From contig JAJQCX010000033.1 of assembly GCA_021202495.1 (NCBI GenBank), forward strand, positions 1 to 13,472: 13,472 bases of DNA, given 5' to 3'. Each line of letters opens with the position of its first letter. The stretch's first letter is position 1. The notes beneath the pieces were generated by a model, which was not told the DNA's origin, searched no databases, and was given only the letters and a program-made list of their open reading frames with translations. The translations under genes and the position numbers were made by a program. Of this stretch, positions 7,513 to 13,472 are shown piece by piece. Origin of the DNA: Clostridia bacterium. Lineage in GTDB: Bacteria > Bacillota > Clostridia > UMGS1883.

Positions 7513-7553
7513 AAAAAACGAGACGCGCTATCTCTAAGCTGTGTCTCGTTTTT
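7513..7553. terminator. Bidirectional intrinsic terminator
   Basis: AAAAACGAGAC (7514-7524) pairs with GTCTCGTTTTT (7543-7553), 11 perfect pairs around an 18-nt loop. The minus-strand reading ends in six T, the + strand in five T then CTC. It ends dpaAB on the + strand and the small unit, plus any read-through from yycI, on the minus strand. Confidence 0.88.
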
Positions 7554-7577
7554 CTCTTTCCCGCGTTTTCCCCTATT

Positions 7578-7667
7578 TTAGTGACAACCTGCGCCCGTGT
7601 CCTCTGAGCGCCTGTCTGCCGCAAGTCCGAATATGACAGTGAAGAATGCTGCATTCTCCGCTCTCAT
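7578..7667 (-). CDS. Candidate small protein, 29 residues (or a small RNA carrying it)
   Basis: I do not recognise this peptide. It begins MRAENAAFFT, continues with a hydrophobic stretch FFTVIFGLAA (residues 8-17), then a charged part DRRSED, and ends GAGCH. The ATG at 7667 is preceded by AAAGG at 6 nt, within a transcript predicted to start near 7678 from a perfect promoter (7685-7713), and the TAA at 7578 is followed after about 24 nt by a strong terminator. The whole transcript would be about 165-170 nt. The 5' end also forms a hairpin (AGAATG-cag-CATTCT, 7639-7653). It follows yycI in the same direction, where walJ/yycJ often lies in other Firmicutes. A non-coding RNA is the main alternative. 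Confidence 0.45.
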   Translation of the reverse strand: MRAENAAFFTVIFGLAADRRSEDTGAGCH

Positions 7668-7684
7668 AGGCGACCTTTGTAAAG

Positions 7685-7713
7685 ATTATACACCCCTATT
7701 TATCAAATGTCAA
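7685..7713 (-). promoter_or_regulatory. Consensus sigma-A promoter of the small transcription unit
   Basis: Minus strand: TTGACA (7713-7708), 17 bp, TATAAT (7690-7685), all twelve positions matching. It points away from yycI into apparently empty DNA, so it must drive a short transcript ending at the terminator at 7513-7553. Confidence 0.85.
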
Positions 7714-7752
7714 CACATTTTTTGTGCAAAACGCACATTTTGTTGCACATTT
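7714..7752 (-). promoter_or_regulatory. Operator-like palindrome and AAATGTG repeats upstream of the small unit
   Basis: Three minus-strand copies of AAATGTG (7752-7746, 7740-7734, 7720-7714), the last touching the -35. TGTGC-N5-GCACA (7723-7737) is a 15-bp palindrome, and TGTGCAA (7723-7729) also pairs with TTGCACA (7743-7749). The same 7-mer occurs three times upstream of the ATPase gene. Confidence 0.45.
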
Positions 7753-7781
7753 AAAACGGTTTTATTGTCATTTGTCACAAA

Positions 7782-8525
7782 TCAGCCCACGTCGTAGGAG
7801 CTTCCGTCCTCTGTCGTTATCCTCCAGCCTATGCTCGCCTCGTCGGAGCGCTCGTCTATGATATATATTTCGTCAATCCCCACAATGTGCGCGCCTTCCG
7901 GCAACTTTTCGCAAATTTCGGGCAGACACGACACAAACGTCGTCTTTACCTTTTCCCCCGTTTTTGAAATCTTCGCCCATCTGCCCGTAATTTCGGCGAC
8001 GTTTCCGTCCTCGTCGAGCAAAACGTTCATATACATTCCCGCCGCCACGGCGCCGTCAATTTTTATTTTAACAAAATCGTCGTCGTTGTCGTAAACCATG
8101 TTTTCCGTGTCAAAACCAAGCTTTTTAAGCGCGGAAATTGTCCTTCCTCCCGACGCTCTCTCCCCGCTTCTTCCCGTTGTATAGACAAATTCACGCCCCG
8201 CGACGCTGAGATGTTCGTCGCCCTTTTCGGCGACGACGCTTCCGCCCGCGCTTGTATAGCTGCCCGTCTGCTTCAAAAGAAGCTGCGAAAGGTCGTCTAT
8301 CCCGTAAAAATCGACTTCAATCTGCATTCGCGATTCATAGCGGGTGGGCAAAAGCGATTTTTCTATAGTAATCCCGTTCTTTTGCAGCACGCTTTCGGCG
8401 CTGTCGCAAAACCCCTCCGGCAAAGCGTATTCCCCAAAATCCGCGATGACGGTATTCACAAGCAAAAAAACATTGAGCACAACCAAAAGCAATATTATAA
8501 TGTTTTTAACCTCGGAAAGTCTCAT
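7782..8525 (-). CDS. yycI: YycI-like regulator of WalK, membrane anchored
   Basis: 247 residues (YycI of Bacillus has 280). One N-terminal membrane helix, MRLSEVKNIIILLLVVLNVFLL (about 8-27), with the short cytoplasmic start typical of YycI, then an extracellular domain with alternating strands, for example GYASIGW-type strand DEASIGWRITTEDG near the end. In Bacillus YycI and YycH contact WalK through their membrane helices and lower its activity. I chose ATG 8525 because GAGGTGG lies 5-6 nt upstream; an upstream GTG at 8534 is part of that ribosome site. Last gene of the wal cluster here, 87 bp after yycH. The assignment rests mainly on gene order and topology, since this family diverges quickly. 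Confidence 0.72.
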   Translation of the reverse strand: MRLSEVKNIIILLLVVLNVFLLVNTVIADFGEYALPEGFCDSAESVLQKNGITIEKSLLPTRYESRMQIEVDFYGIDDLSQLLLKQTGSYTSAGGSVVAEKGDEHLSVAGREFVYTTGRSGERASGGRTISALKKLGFDTENMVYDNDDDFVKIKIDGAVAAGMYMNVLLDEDGNVAEITGRWAKISKTGEKVKTTFVSCLPEICEKLPEGAHIVGIDEIYIIDERSDEASIGWRITTEDGSSYDVG

Positions 8526-8540
8526 AATTTCCACCTCTGT

Positions 8541-8612
8541 TCACAGTTGCCCACTGTCTTTTTGTATGGGCGGAGCTTGTCCCCGTGGTGCGGCCGATTC
8601 GCGGCTGCACCC
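8541..8612 (+). repeat. Partial dispersed element between yycH and yycI
   Basis: Contains a head like copies 2 and 3 (TATGGGCGGAGCTTGTCCCC, 8567-8586) and a 10-bp hairpin GGTGCGGCCG/CGGCTGCACC with one G-U pair (8587-8611) that ends two bases before the yycH stop codon. The AAATTCCGC hairpin and heptad tail are absent. A stretch TTGCCCACTGTC before the head resembles the GCCCACT units of copy 4. Confidence 0.45.
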
Positions 8613-10025
8613 TCAATTCATCGCCAATCGTTCCTCACGGCTTTCGACCTTTGCCAGCCATGTTATCTGCAAAACCTGCCTTTTCCCGTCGTCGTAATGG
8701 CCCGGATAAAGGTCTGTTATTTTTGCCTCGCTCTCATCGGAAAGCTGCAAGACAAAATAGTCGAGCGCCGTAACAAAATTGTCCTTACTACTCGAAGAGG
8801 ACGCCTTTTCATAAAGACGCATATATTGCCTGTAGGATATTATGCGCCCGTCTTGAACGATTATTTCTATCGCGTGGTAAAGCGCCTCGCCGTCCTCCGG
8901 GTAAACCGCAACCGCAACCTCGCGCCCGCCGACATAGTAGTCGAAAGTATAGCAGCTTGTGTCGCCGTCAATTTCAATGCCCGTCACCAACACGTTAAGC
9001 GTTTCGTCCGAAACGCTGCTCCACACCCTCTCCGCAAAATCTATCGCCGAATTTAAAACCTCGTATTCGCTCTTTTCCTCGTCCGTCAAATAGATGCCCT
9101 TTTCCGGCACGACAGCCGAATATTCCGCCAAACCGTCGTCATATATCGTCACCGTCGCGTAATTTTCAACGTAATTTTCGTAGTTTTCCTCTCTGCGGTG
9201 GCGCAGCGGCTGCGAAGCGAAGGAAAAGCTCTGCAAAAGATCGCCGTACTTGTCGCGCGTCAAGGGGTTGGTGGCAATGATGTTGCTTTCGGCGGCGTCG
9301 CTGTCGGAAAAGAGAACAAGATCGTCGACCGTCACGCCGCTCTCGCCCATCGAGGTGTCACCCAAAAGCGTGCTGAACGCAAATTCATAATATCCCTCGC
9401 CCTCACGGCGGTACTTGTCCACATAGACCGCAAGCACGCTTTCGGAAAATGAGTAGCGCTCGTCGTCAAGCGTAAAGCGCACCGCTTCGTCGGTTTCCGC
9501 GTCGCGTATCGAAACGGTAACACTTTCGTTATCGCCGCCCGGCGTTATAATCGCGTCCTTTATCATGTCAATCTCGCTCGGCACTTTCGATACTTCCGTT
9601 CCCAAAATCATTGCGAGCATTTCGGGCGTAACGGTTATCGGATATTCAACATAGACGCTCGGCTTTTCGAGCTCCGCAAGCCACGTTTCGTAATCAATGC
9701 TTTCGCTGTCGGCTTCGCCCACAAGACACGCCGCGATTATTTCGGACGTTCTTTCGTTGAGCGTGTAAAAAGCGTCGTCGGTATTGTAATAAGGCACCCA
9801 CAGAGAGCCGTCGTTTATGACAATCTTTCGCGGGTAGGACAAATTTTCCTTCGGCACGCTCACCTTGCCGCGCTCCGAAAAATAGCGCACAAAAGGCAGA
9901 TCCGACAGCGAAAACGACGCGTCGGACGCGTCCAAAATCCCGCTGTTGAACCACAGATTATATGTCAGAATAAAGCTTGACGCCAAAAGCGCCGCAATCG
10001 CAAACGTTTTAACCCTTTCCTTCAT
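8613..10025 (-). CDS. yycH: YycH-like regulator of WalK, membrane anchored
   Basis: 470 residues, similar in size to Bacillus YycH (455). N-terminal membrane helix VKTFAIAALLASSFILTYNLWF (about 5-26); the YNLWF ending is typical of YycH. The rest is a large extracytoplasmic domain, acidic, with alternating strands and helices and no catalytic motif. Its known role in Bacillus is to form a ternary complex with YycI and WalK in the membrane and restrain the kinase; in Staphylococcus it activates. ATG 10025 is preceded by GGGAG at about 7 nt. Upstream lie a strong hairpin (10055-10082) and a dispersed repeat separating it from the 159-residue gene, so yycHI expression may be uncoupled in part from walRK. 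Confidence 0.82.
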   Translation of the reverse strand: MKERVKTFAIAALLASSFILTYNLWFNSGILDASDASFSLSDLPFVRYFSERGKVSVPKENLSYPRKIVINDGSLWVPYYNTDDAFYTLNERTSEIIAACLVGEADSESIDYETWLAELEKPSVYVEYPITVTPEMLAMILGTEVSKVPSEIDMIKDAIITPGGDNESVTVSIRDAETDEAVRFTLDDERYSFSESVLAVYVDKYRREGEGYYEFAFSTLLGDTSMGESGVTVDDLVLFSDSDAAESNIIATNPLTRDKYGDLLQSFSFASQPLRHRREENYENYVENYATVTIYDDGLAEYSAVVPEKGIYLTDEEKSEYEVLNSAIDFAERVWSSVSDETLNVLVTGIEIDGDTSCYTFDYYVGGREVAVAVYPEDGEALYHAIEIIVQDGRIISYRQYMRLYEKASSSSSKDNFVTALDYFVLQLSDESEAKITDLYPGHYDDGKRQVLQITWLAKVESREERLAMN

Positions 10026-10054
10026 CCGCTCGCTCCCGTTTCTCCGCCTTCAAC

Positions 10055-10089
10055 AAAAGCCACGCTCAACGACGTGGCTTTTATTTTTT
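10055..10089 (+). terminator. Terminator-like hairpin in the yycH leader
   Basis: AAAAGCCACG (10055-10064) pairs perfectly with CGTGGCTTTT (10073-10082), 8-nt loop. The T-rich tail (TTTTATTTTTT) is on the + strand, where no upstream + gene exists. On the minus strand the stem ends in TTTTGTTG, a weaker terminator that could attenuate transcription into yycH. Confidence 0.6.
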
Positions 10090-10105
10090 ACGCACTATCC
10101 CGTAT

Positions 10106-10225
10106 TGTAGGCGCGGGGCTTGCCCACGCCCACGCCCGCCATCGGCGGGCTTAAATTCAAATTCCGCCCCGCGGAATTTGCCCCTTCATTGTCAATTGTA
10201 CATTGTCAATTATAAATTTAATTAA
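10106..10225 (+). repeat. Dispersed hairpin-heptad element, copy 3
   Basis: Head with GGGGCTTGCCC, hairpin GCCCGCC/GGCGGGC with triloop atc (10134-10150), hairpin AAATTCCGC/GCGGAATTT with triloop ccc (10159-10179), CTTCATT (10184-10190), heptads GTCAATT, GTACATT, GTCAATT, ATAAATT (10191-10218), then TAATTAAGCC as in copy 1. The stop codon of the 159-residue gene (10218-10220) lies across the last heptad. Confidence 0.85.
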
Positions 10226-10697
10226 GCCAACCGTTATACCTTGACTGCATATCCGTCGTAAACGAGCCCAAATCGGACAATACTTCGTTCTTTATCATAT
10301 TTATCGAAAGATACACAAGCTGATACGACCCGTCCGCTGCCTCGGCACGAACGCAAATGCGGTTCAAGCCCTCGTTTAACGAAATTTGCTTGTAAAATAC
10401 GCCGGACGCGCCGAGCGTCGTCACGGCAATGCCGCCCTCGGAATTTTTCTGCGCAACATAATTCTCCCCGTCATAAATATATATGCAGACGCTTATGCCT
10501 TCGCTGCCCACGCCTGTTATTGAATATGTACTTTTCATTGTTGCCGTCGAGGAGGATTCGGGCTTTTTAATCGTAATTAAATCGGAAACCGTGCCGCTTG
10601 TGTCGGACGAAAACGAGCCGGGGTGCGCAAACGCGGCGCACTGCATCGACATGAATACCGTTAAAGCCGCAAGCACGGAAATAATTATTCTTTTCAC
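10218..10697 (-). CDS. Secreted protein of unknown function, inserted between walK and yycH
   Basis: 159 residues. Signal peptide MKRIIISVLAALTVFMSMQC with likely cleavage after AFA (residue 24). The mature part has a Ser/Thr-rich start and then a probable beta-sandwich (about 40-136): YSITGVGSEGISVCIYIYDG, LGASGVFYKQISLNEGLNRICVRA, YQLVYLSINM. The pattern of GxSGxF...LxxGxNxI resembles bacterial Ig-like domains, but I cannot name a family. The start is GTG 10697, preceded by GGAGGTGG at about 6-9 nt. It has its own extended -10 promoter and a WalR-like box. No known wal operon member in Bacillus or Staphylococcus fits this slot. It could be a wall-associated ligand or modulator of WalK or YycHI, or simply a WalR-controlled exported protein (inference). 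Confidence 0.8.
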   Translation of the reverse strand: MKRIIISVLAALTVFMSMQCAAFAHPGSFSSDTSGTVSDLITIKKPESSSTATMKSTYSITGVGSEGISVCIYIYDGENYVAQKNSEGGIAVTTLGASGVFYKQISLNEGLNRICVRAEAADGSYQLVYLSINMIKNEVLSDLGSFTTDMQSRYNGWLN

Positions 10698-10744
10698 AAA
10701 GAACCACCTCCGTCAGAACAGAACATATACTGCTCTCACTGTGT

Positions 10745-10772
10745 ATTATAGCACTACTATGTTACAAAACAA
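10745..10772 (-). promoter_or_regulatory. Internal promoter of the secreted 159-residue gene
   Basis: Minus strand: TTGTTT (10772-10767), 16 bp, TGC then TATAAT (10750-10745), an extended -10. Predicted start near 10738 gives a leader of about 40 nt to the GTG start. No terminator is visible after walK, so this adds to read-through. Confidence 0.65.
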
Positions 10773-10777
10773 TGACA
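10761..10777 (-). promoter_or_regulatory. Candidate WalR box over the internal promoter
   Basis: Minus strand TGTCAT-N5-TGTAAC, 11 of 12 positions of the published TGTWAH-N5-TGTWAH pattern. It covers the -35, a position expected for repression, or for close activation at a weak -35. Another TGTAAT half site lies upstream at about 10793-10798. Confidence 0.35.
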
Positions 10778-10802
10778 TCCGCTTTAATGCTATATTACAT
10801 TT

Positions 10803-12569
10803 TCAAACCTGCACCATGGGCAGTGCAATTGTGACGATTGTTCCCTTATTTTCCTCACTTTTTATATCTATCTCTCCTCCGTGCATTTCCACGAATTCCT
10901 TTGCTATGGCAAGTCCCAGCCCGGTGCCGCCGCTTTCACGGCTGCGTGCTTTGTCGACGCGGTAAAAGCGCTCGAAAATGCGCGGCAAATCGCGCTCGGG
11001 TATTCCGATGCCGTTATCCGAAACAACAATGTAAACCCGCGCGTTGAGCGACTTATACATAACCGATATCTTCCCGCCCTCGGGCGTGTATTTTATCGCG
11101 TTTGAAACAATGTTTGTCACAACCTGCTCCAGCCTCTCGGAATCGCCGAAAAATTCTCCCGCGCCCTCGCCGCGCGTGAAGCTTATTTCAAGACCGTGAT
11201 TTTTCGCGTCAAGAGCGAGCTTTTCCGCAACGCCCTTTGTCATTTCCGCCAAATCGAACACTCTCTTTTCAATCCGCGACGCTCCGTTGTCAAGCCGCGA
11301 CAGTGTCAAAAGGTCTGTCACAATTCTCGCCATTCGGTTCGCCTCGGATTCTATAACCGCAACAAAGTTCTTTTCCGGCGTATCCTCTTCCGACATATCG
11401 AGTATCGTTTCCGCATAGCTCTTTATCGTCGTTATCGGCGTTCTGAGCTCGTGGGAAACATTTGCCACAAATTCGCGGCGCGCACCCTCAAGCTTTGTCT
11501 GCTCTGTAATATCCTGCAAAACCGCGATAACGCCGCCGTTTTTCTCGGTTTCGTCCGAATACGGGGCGAAAAGCACCTTTAAAATTCTGTTGTCCTTTTT
11601 CGTTTCGCGCGCAACGACGCCGTTCTGCTCCAAATATGTGAGACTTTCAAGGCTTATGTCAAACCCGAGCCTTTCCGCGAAATCGGCAAAGCCCTCTATT
11701 TCCTCCATTGTCGCCGCGCCGAGGTAATTTTTTGCCGCGATATTAAGATGTACGAGACTGCCCTCCATGTCAAACGCCGCAATGCCGTCCGTCATCTGCG
11801 CAAGGATTGTCTCAACCTTCTTTTTCTCTCCGGATATATCCGACAAACTCTTTTCAATCTGCGACGCCATATCGTTAAACGCGCCGGTGAGCTTTGCAAT
11901 CTCGTCGTTTGAGCGCACCTCAATCTTCTGCCCGAAGTCGCCGTTTGCCATTTCCTCCGCTCGTATCTGTAAATTCGAGATGGGCAAAATAATCATTCTC
12001 GCCAAAATAAAGCCCAAAAACGCGCTTATCAACAGCCCGAACAAAAGCGCCCACAAAATATTTATAAAAATGTTTTTTATAATGTCGTAAACCTCTTCCT
12101 TGCTGTCTATCACGTAGGCGATGTAGCGCGTCTGCCCGTCGACCTGAATAGGGAGAGCAAAATCCATGTATCTGTTCGAGCGGTCAACCTCCTGCCCGAC
12201 CTTACCGTCAAGCGCAAAAACGATGTTTTCCGTAATTTCAACCTCACGCGTTTCGCTGTCGCTGCCGGACAAAACCTCCGCTGTGGTTCCGTCCAAAATG
12301 TAGTAATTGCGGAACGAATCTATGCCCATTCTTACCGAATATATGTTCATCAGCTCGGTTATCTCGCCTATCGGATCGTCCGAAGCCGCGGCACGCTCAA
12401 GCTCCGCCGTTACCTTCGGCGTAAAAGTCTGCGCCGAAAGCGTCGTCGCAAAGTCGTTGTGGTAATATTCCGAAATGTTTTGCAGCAAAAACGTACCGAC
12501 GACAATCATCACCGAAAGCGTCAAAATCATAAATATTAAAATTATCTTCCACTGTATGCTTTTAAACAT
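10803..12569 (-). CDS. walK: Sensor histidine kinase WalK
   Basis: 588 residues, near the usual 605-610. Order of parts: membrane helix 1 (about 8-30), extracytoplasmic sensor region (31-165), membrane helix 2 (about 168-190), HAMP (190-242, with P196), PAS (about 250-355), HisKA with H-box FVANVSHELRTP and phosphoacceptor His373, then the ATPase domain with N-box NIVSNAIKYTPEGG (486-499), G1 DNGIGIP (518-524), F-box FERFYRVD (532-539) and G2 GTGLGLAIA (548-556). All catalytic residues are present. It senses wall state (in Bacillus, lipid II and wall-cleavage products) and phosphorylates WalR. It follows walR after 155 bp, a wide gap for this operon, filled by repeat copy 4. The ATG is preceded by AAAGGG. 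Confidence 0.94.
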   Translation of the reverse strand: MFKSIQWKIILIFMILTLSVMIVVGTFLLQNISEYYHNDFATTLSAQTFTPKVTAELERAAASDDPIGEITELMNIYSVRMGIDSFRNYYILDGTTAEVLSGSDSETREVEITENIVFALDGKVGQEVDRSNRYMDFALPIQVDGQTRYIAYVIDSKEEVYDIIKNIFINILWALLFGLLISAFLGFILARMIILPISNLQIRAEEMANGDFGQKIEVRSNDEIAKLTGAFNDMASQIEKSLSDISGEKKKVETILAQMTDGIAAFDMEGSLVHLNIAAKNYLGAATMEEIEGFADFAERLGFDISLESLTYLEQNGVVARETKKDNRILKVLFAPYSDETEKNGGVIAVLQDITEQTKLEGARREFVANVSHELRTPITTIKSYAETILDMSEEDTPEKNFVAVIESEANRMARIVTDLLTLSRLDNGASRIEKRVFDLAEMTKGVAEKLALDAKNHGLEISFTRGEGAGEFFGDSERLEQVVTNIVSNAIKYTPEGGKISVMYKSLNARVYIVVSDNGIGIPERDLPRIFERFYRVDKARSRESGGTGLGLAIAKEFVEMHGGEIDIKSEENKGTIVTIALPMVQV

Positions 12570-12619
12570 GACCGCAAACCCTTTCGGGAGTTATTTTTAA
12601 AGGTCATCCGCGCCCGCAT

Positions 12620-12729
12620 TGGCTCCCCTGAAAGGGGAGCTGTCACGCCGCAGGCGTGACTGAGGGGTCAAACTCGGCTTCGCCGAGTTTGTTCCTTCAC
12701 TGCCCACTAAGCACTGCCCACCGATCACT
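12620..12729 (+). repeat. Dispersed hairpin-heptad element, copy 4 (diverged)
   Basis: Three perfect triloop hairpins: GCTCCCCT-gaa-AGGGGAGC (12622-12640), GTCACGCC-gca-GGCGTGAC (12642-12660), AAACTCGGC-ttc-GCCGAGTTT (12670-12690). Then CTTCACT (12695-12701) and heptads GCCCACT, AAGCACT, GCCCACC, GATCACT (12702-12729). The last heptad contains the walR stop codon (12725-12727). The last hairpin matches the 9-bp, triloop hairpin of copies 1-3 in size and position with compensated base changes. Confidence 0.8.
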
Positions 12730-13420
12730 TATTGATATAATATCCTATCCCGCGTTTTGTCATTATAACGCTCGGGTGCGCCGGGTCGTCCTCAATCTTT
12801 TCGCGCAGCCTTCTCACCGTCACGTCAACGGTTCTCACGTCGCCGAAATATTCATAGCCCCACGCCTTTTCGAGCAATACCTCGCGCGTGAAAACAACGC
12901 CCGGCTGCGCCGCCATAAATTTGAGCAGCTCAAATTCTCGCAGCGTGAGCTCAATCTGCTTTGAATTTTTCGTCACTTCATATCTGTTCGTGTTTATCGA
13001 AAGCGCGCCCAGGCGAATTACGTTAGCGTCGTCCGCATCGGGCATCTCCTCCGCCGTGCCGCGGCGCAAATTCGCCTTCACTCTTGCCAAAAGCTCGCGC
13101 ATCGAAAACGGCTTTGTTATATAATCGTCCGCTCCCCATTCGAGCCCCAATATTTTATCGACCTCTTCCTCTCTTGCCGTCAGCATGAGAATGGGCACGC
13201 TCTTTTTTTCTCTCACACGCTTTAAAACGTCAAACCCCTCCATCTTGGGCAGCATGACATCCAAAAGAATCAAATCAACAGGCTCCTCAAGCGCGTATTT
13301 AAGCCCCTCCTCGCCGTCATATGCGCAAAGCACCTCATAACCCGACTTTTCAAGGTTGAATTTCAATATATCCGCAATCGGCTTTTCATCGTCAACAACA
13401 AGTATCTTTTTCACGCTCAT
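12725..13420 (-). CDS. walR: Response regulator WalR (OmpR/PhoB class)
   Basis: 231 residues, the normal length. Receiver domain KKILVVDDEKP with acidic pair D10/D11, phosphoacceptor D54 in LILLDVMLP, T81 and K103 (ITKPF). Winged-helix DNA-binding domain from about residue 130, ending with the WalR-typical stretch RTVDVTVRRLREKIEDDP and TKRGIGYYI. Partner of WalK; in Firmicutes it controls autolysins and wall metabolism, usually essential. The reading frame is open to 13462, but ATG 13420 fits the family start (SVKKILVVDDE) and follows GGAAGGGGACGGGG. First gene of the operon; its promoter lies at or beyond the right edge. Confidence 0.95.
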   Translation of the reverse strand: MSVKKILVVDDEKPIADILKFNLEKSGYEVLCAYDGEEGLKYALEEPVDLILLDVMLPKMEGFDVLKRVREKKSVPILMLTAREEEVDKILGLEWGADDYITKPFSMRELLARVKANLRRGTAEEMPDADDANVIRLGALSINTNRYEVTKNSKQIELTLREFELLKFMAAQPGVVFTREVLLEKAWGYEYFGDVRTVDVTVRRLREKIEDDPAHPSVIMTKRGIGYYINK

Positions 13421-13472
13421 TCCCCGTCCCCTTCCAAACTCATATATTAGACAGTTTATCACAATTTCGTTT

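Larger units (their letters stand above)
7383..7781. other. Intergenic region between converging dpaB and yycI
   Basis: About 400 bases without a long gene. It holds a hairpin cluster (7400-7464), a bidirectional terminator (7514-7553), a short minus-strand ORF with ribosome site (7578-7667), a consensus minus-strand promoter (7685-7713) and an operator-like palindrome with AAATGTG repeats (7714-7752). Each is listed separately. Confidence 0.7.

Noticed and set aside
8211..9056. 281-codon + strand ORF
   Set aside because: Runs antisense across yycI and the end of yycH with no recognisable domain or ribosome site.

Overview
The window looks like a piece of a low-GC Gram-positive, endospore-forming anaerobe (class Clostridia, possibly a gut Oscillospirales-type lineage; the lineage is inference). 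The evidence is a WalRK-YycHI wall-stress operon, a dipicolinate synthase pair (dpaA-dpaB, found only in spore formers), an S-layer-homology surface protein, sigma-A promoters with full consensus, and Shine-Dalgarno starts.

Layout from left to right. (1) 1-240 holds a dispersed repeat, a large hairpin and a promoter. (2) 242-1534 (+) is an AAA ATPase of the DUF4143 type, interrupted by an in-frame TAG. (3) A bidirectional terminator sits at 1545-1577. (4) 1595-5386 (-) encodes a 1263-residue surface protein: signal peptide, three SLH motifs, acidic beta-rich body, Thr/Glu/Pro tandem repeats and a degenerate CAP domain. It has a perfect TTGACA-17-TATAAT promoter and a structured leader. (5) 5731-5850 is a second dispersed repeat. 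(6) 5897-7382 (+) is dpaA-dpaB, making dipicolinic acid in the mother cell during sporulation; the dpaB start is abnormal. (7) 7383-7781 looks empty but holds, on the minus strand, a perfect sigma-A promoter, a 29-codon ORF with ribosome-binding site, and a strong terminator. (8) 7782-13420 (-) is read as walR, walK, a secreted 159-residue protein, yycH, yycI. The 159-residue gene is an unusual insertion with its own extended -10 promoter and a WalR-like box.

A dispersed element recurs in the intergenic regions: two triloop hairpins followed by CTTCAYT and a tail of 7-bp units with a 14-bp superperiod. Four copies are seen, one of them strongly diverged but with compensated stems; in two copies the tail covers the stop codon of the adjacent gene.

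How the genes fit together: WalK senses the wall and phosphorylates WalR; YycH and YycI are membrane-anchored partners of WalK; the 159-residue exported protein and perhaps the SLH protein may be WalR outputs (inference from imperfect boxes). DpaA and DpaB are functionally separate and belong to late sporulation. The best candidates for something undescribed are the small transcription unit at 7513-7713, the hairpin-heptad element, and the inserted secreted gene in the wal operon.
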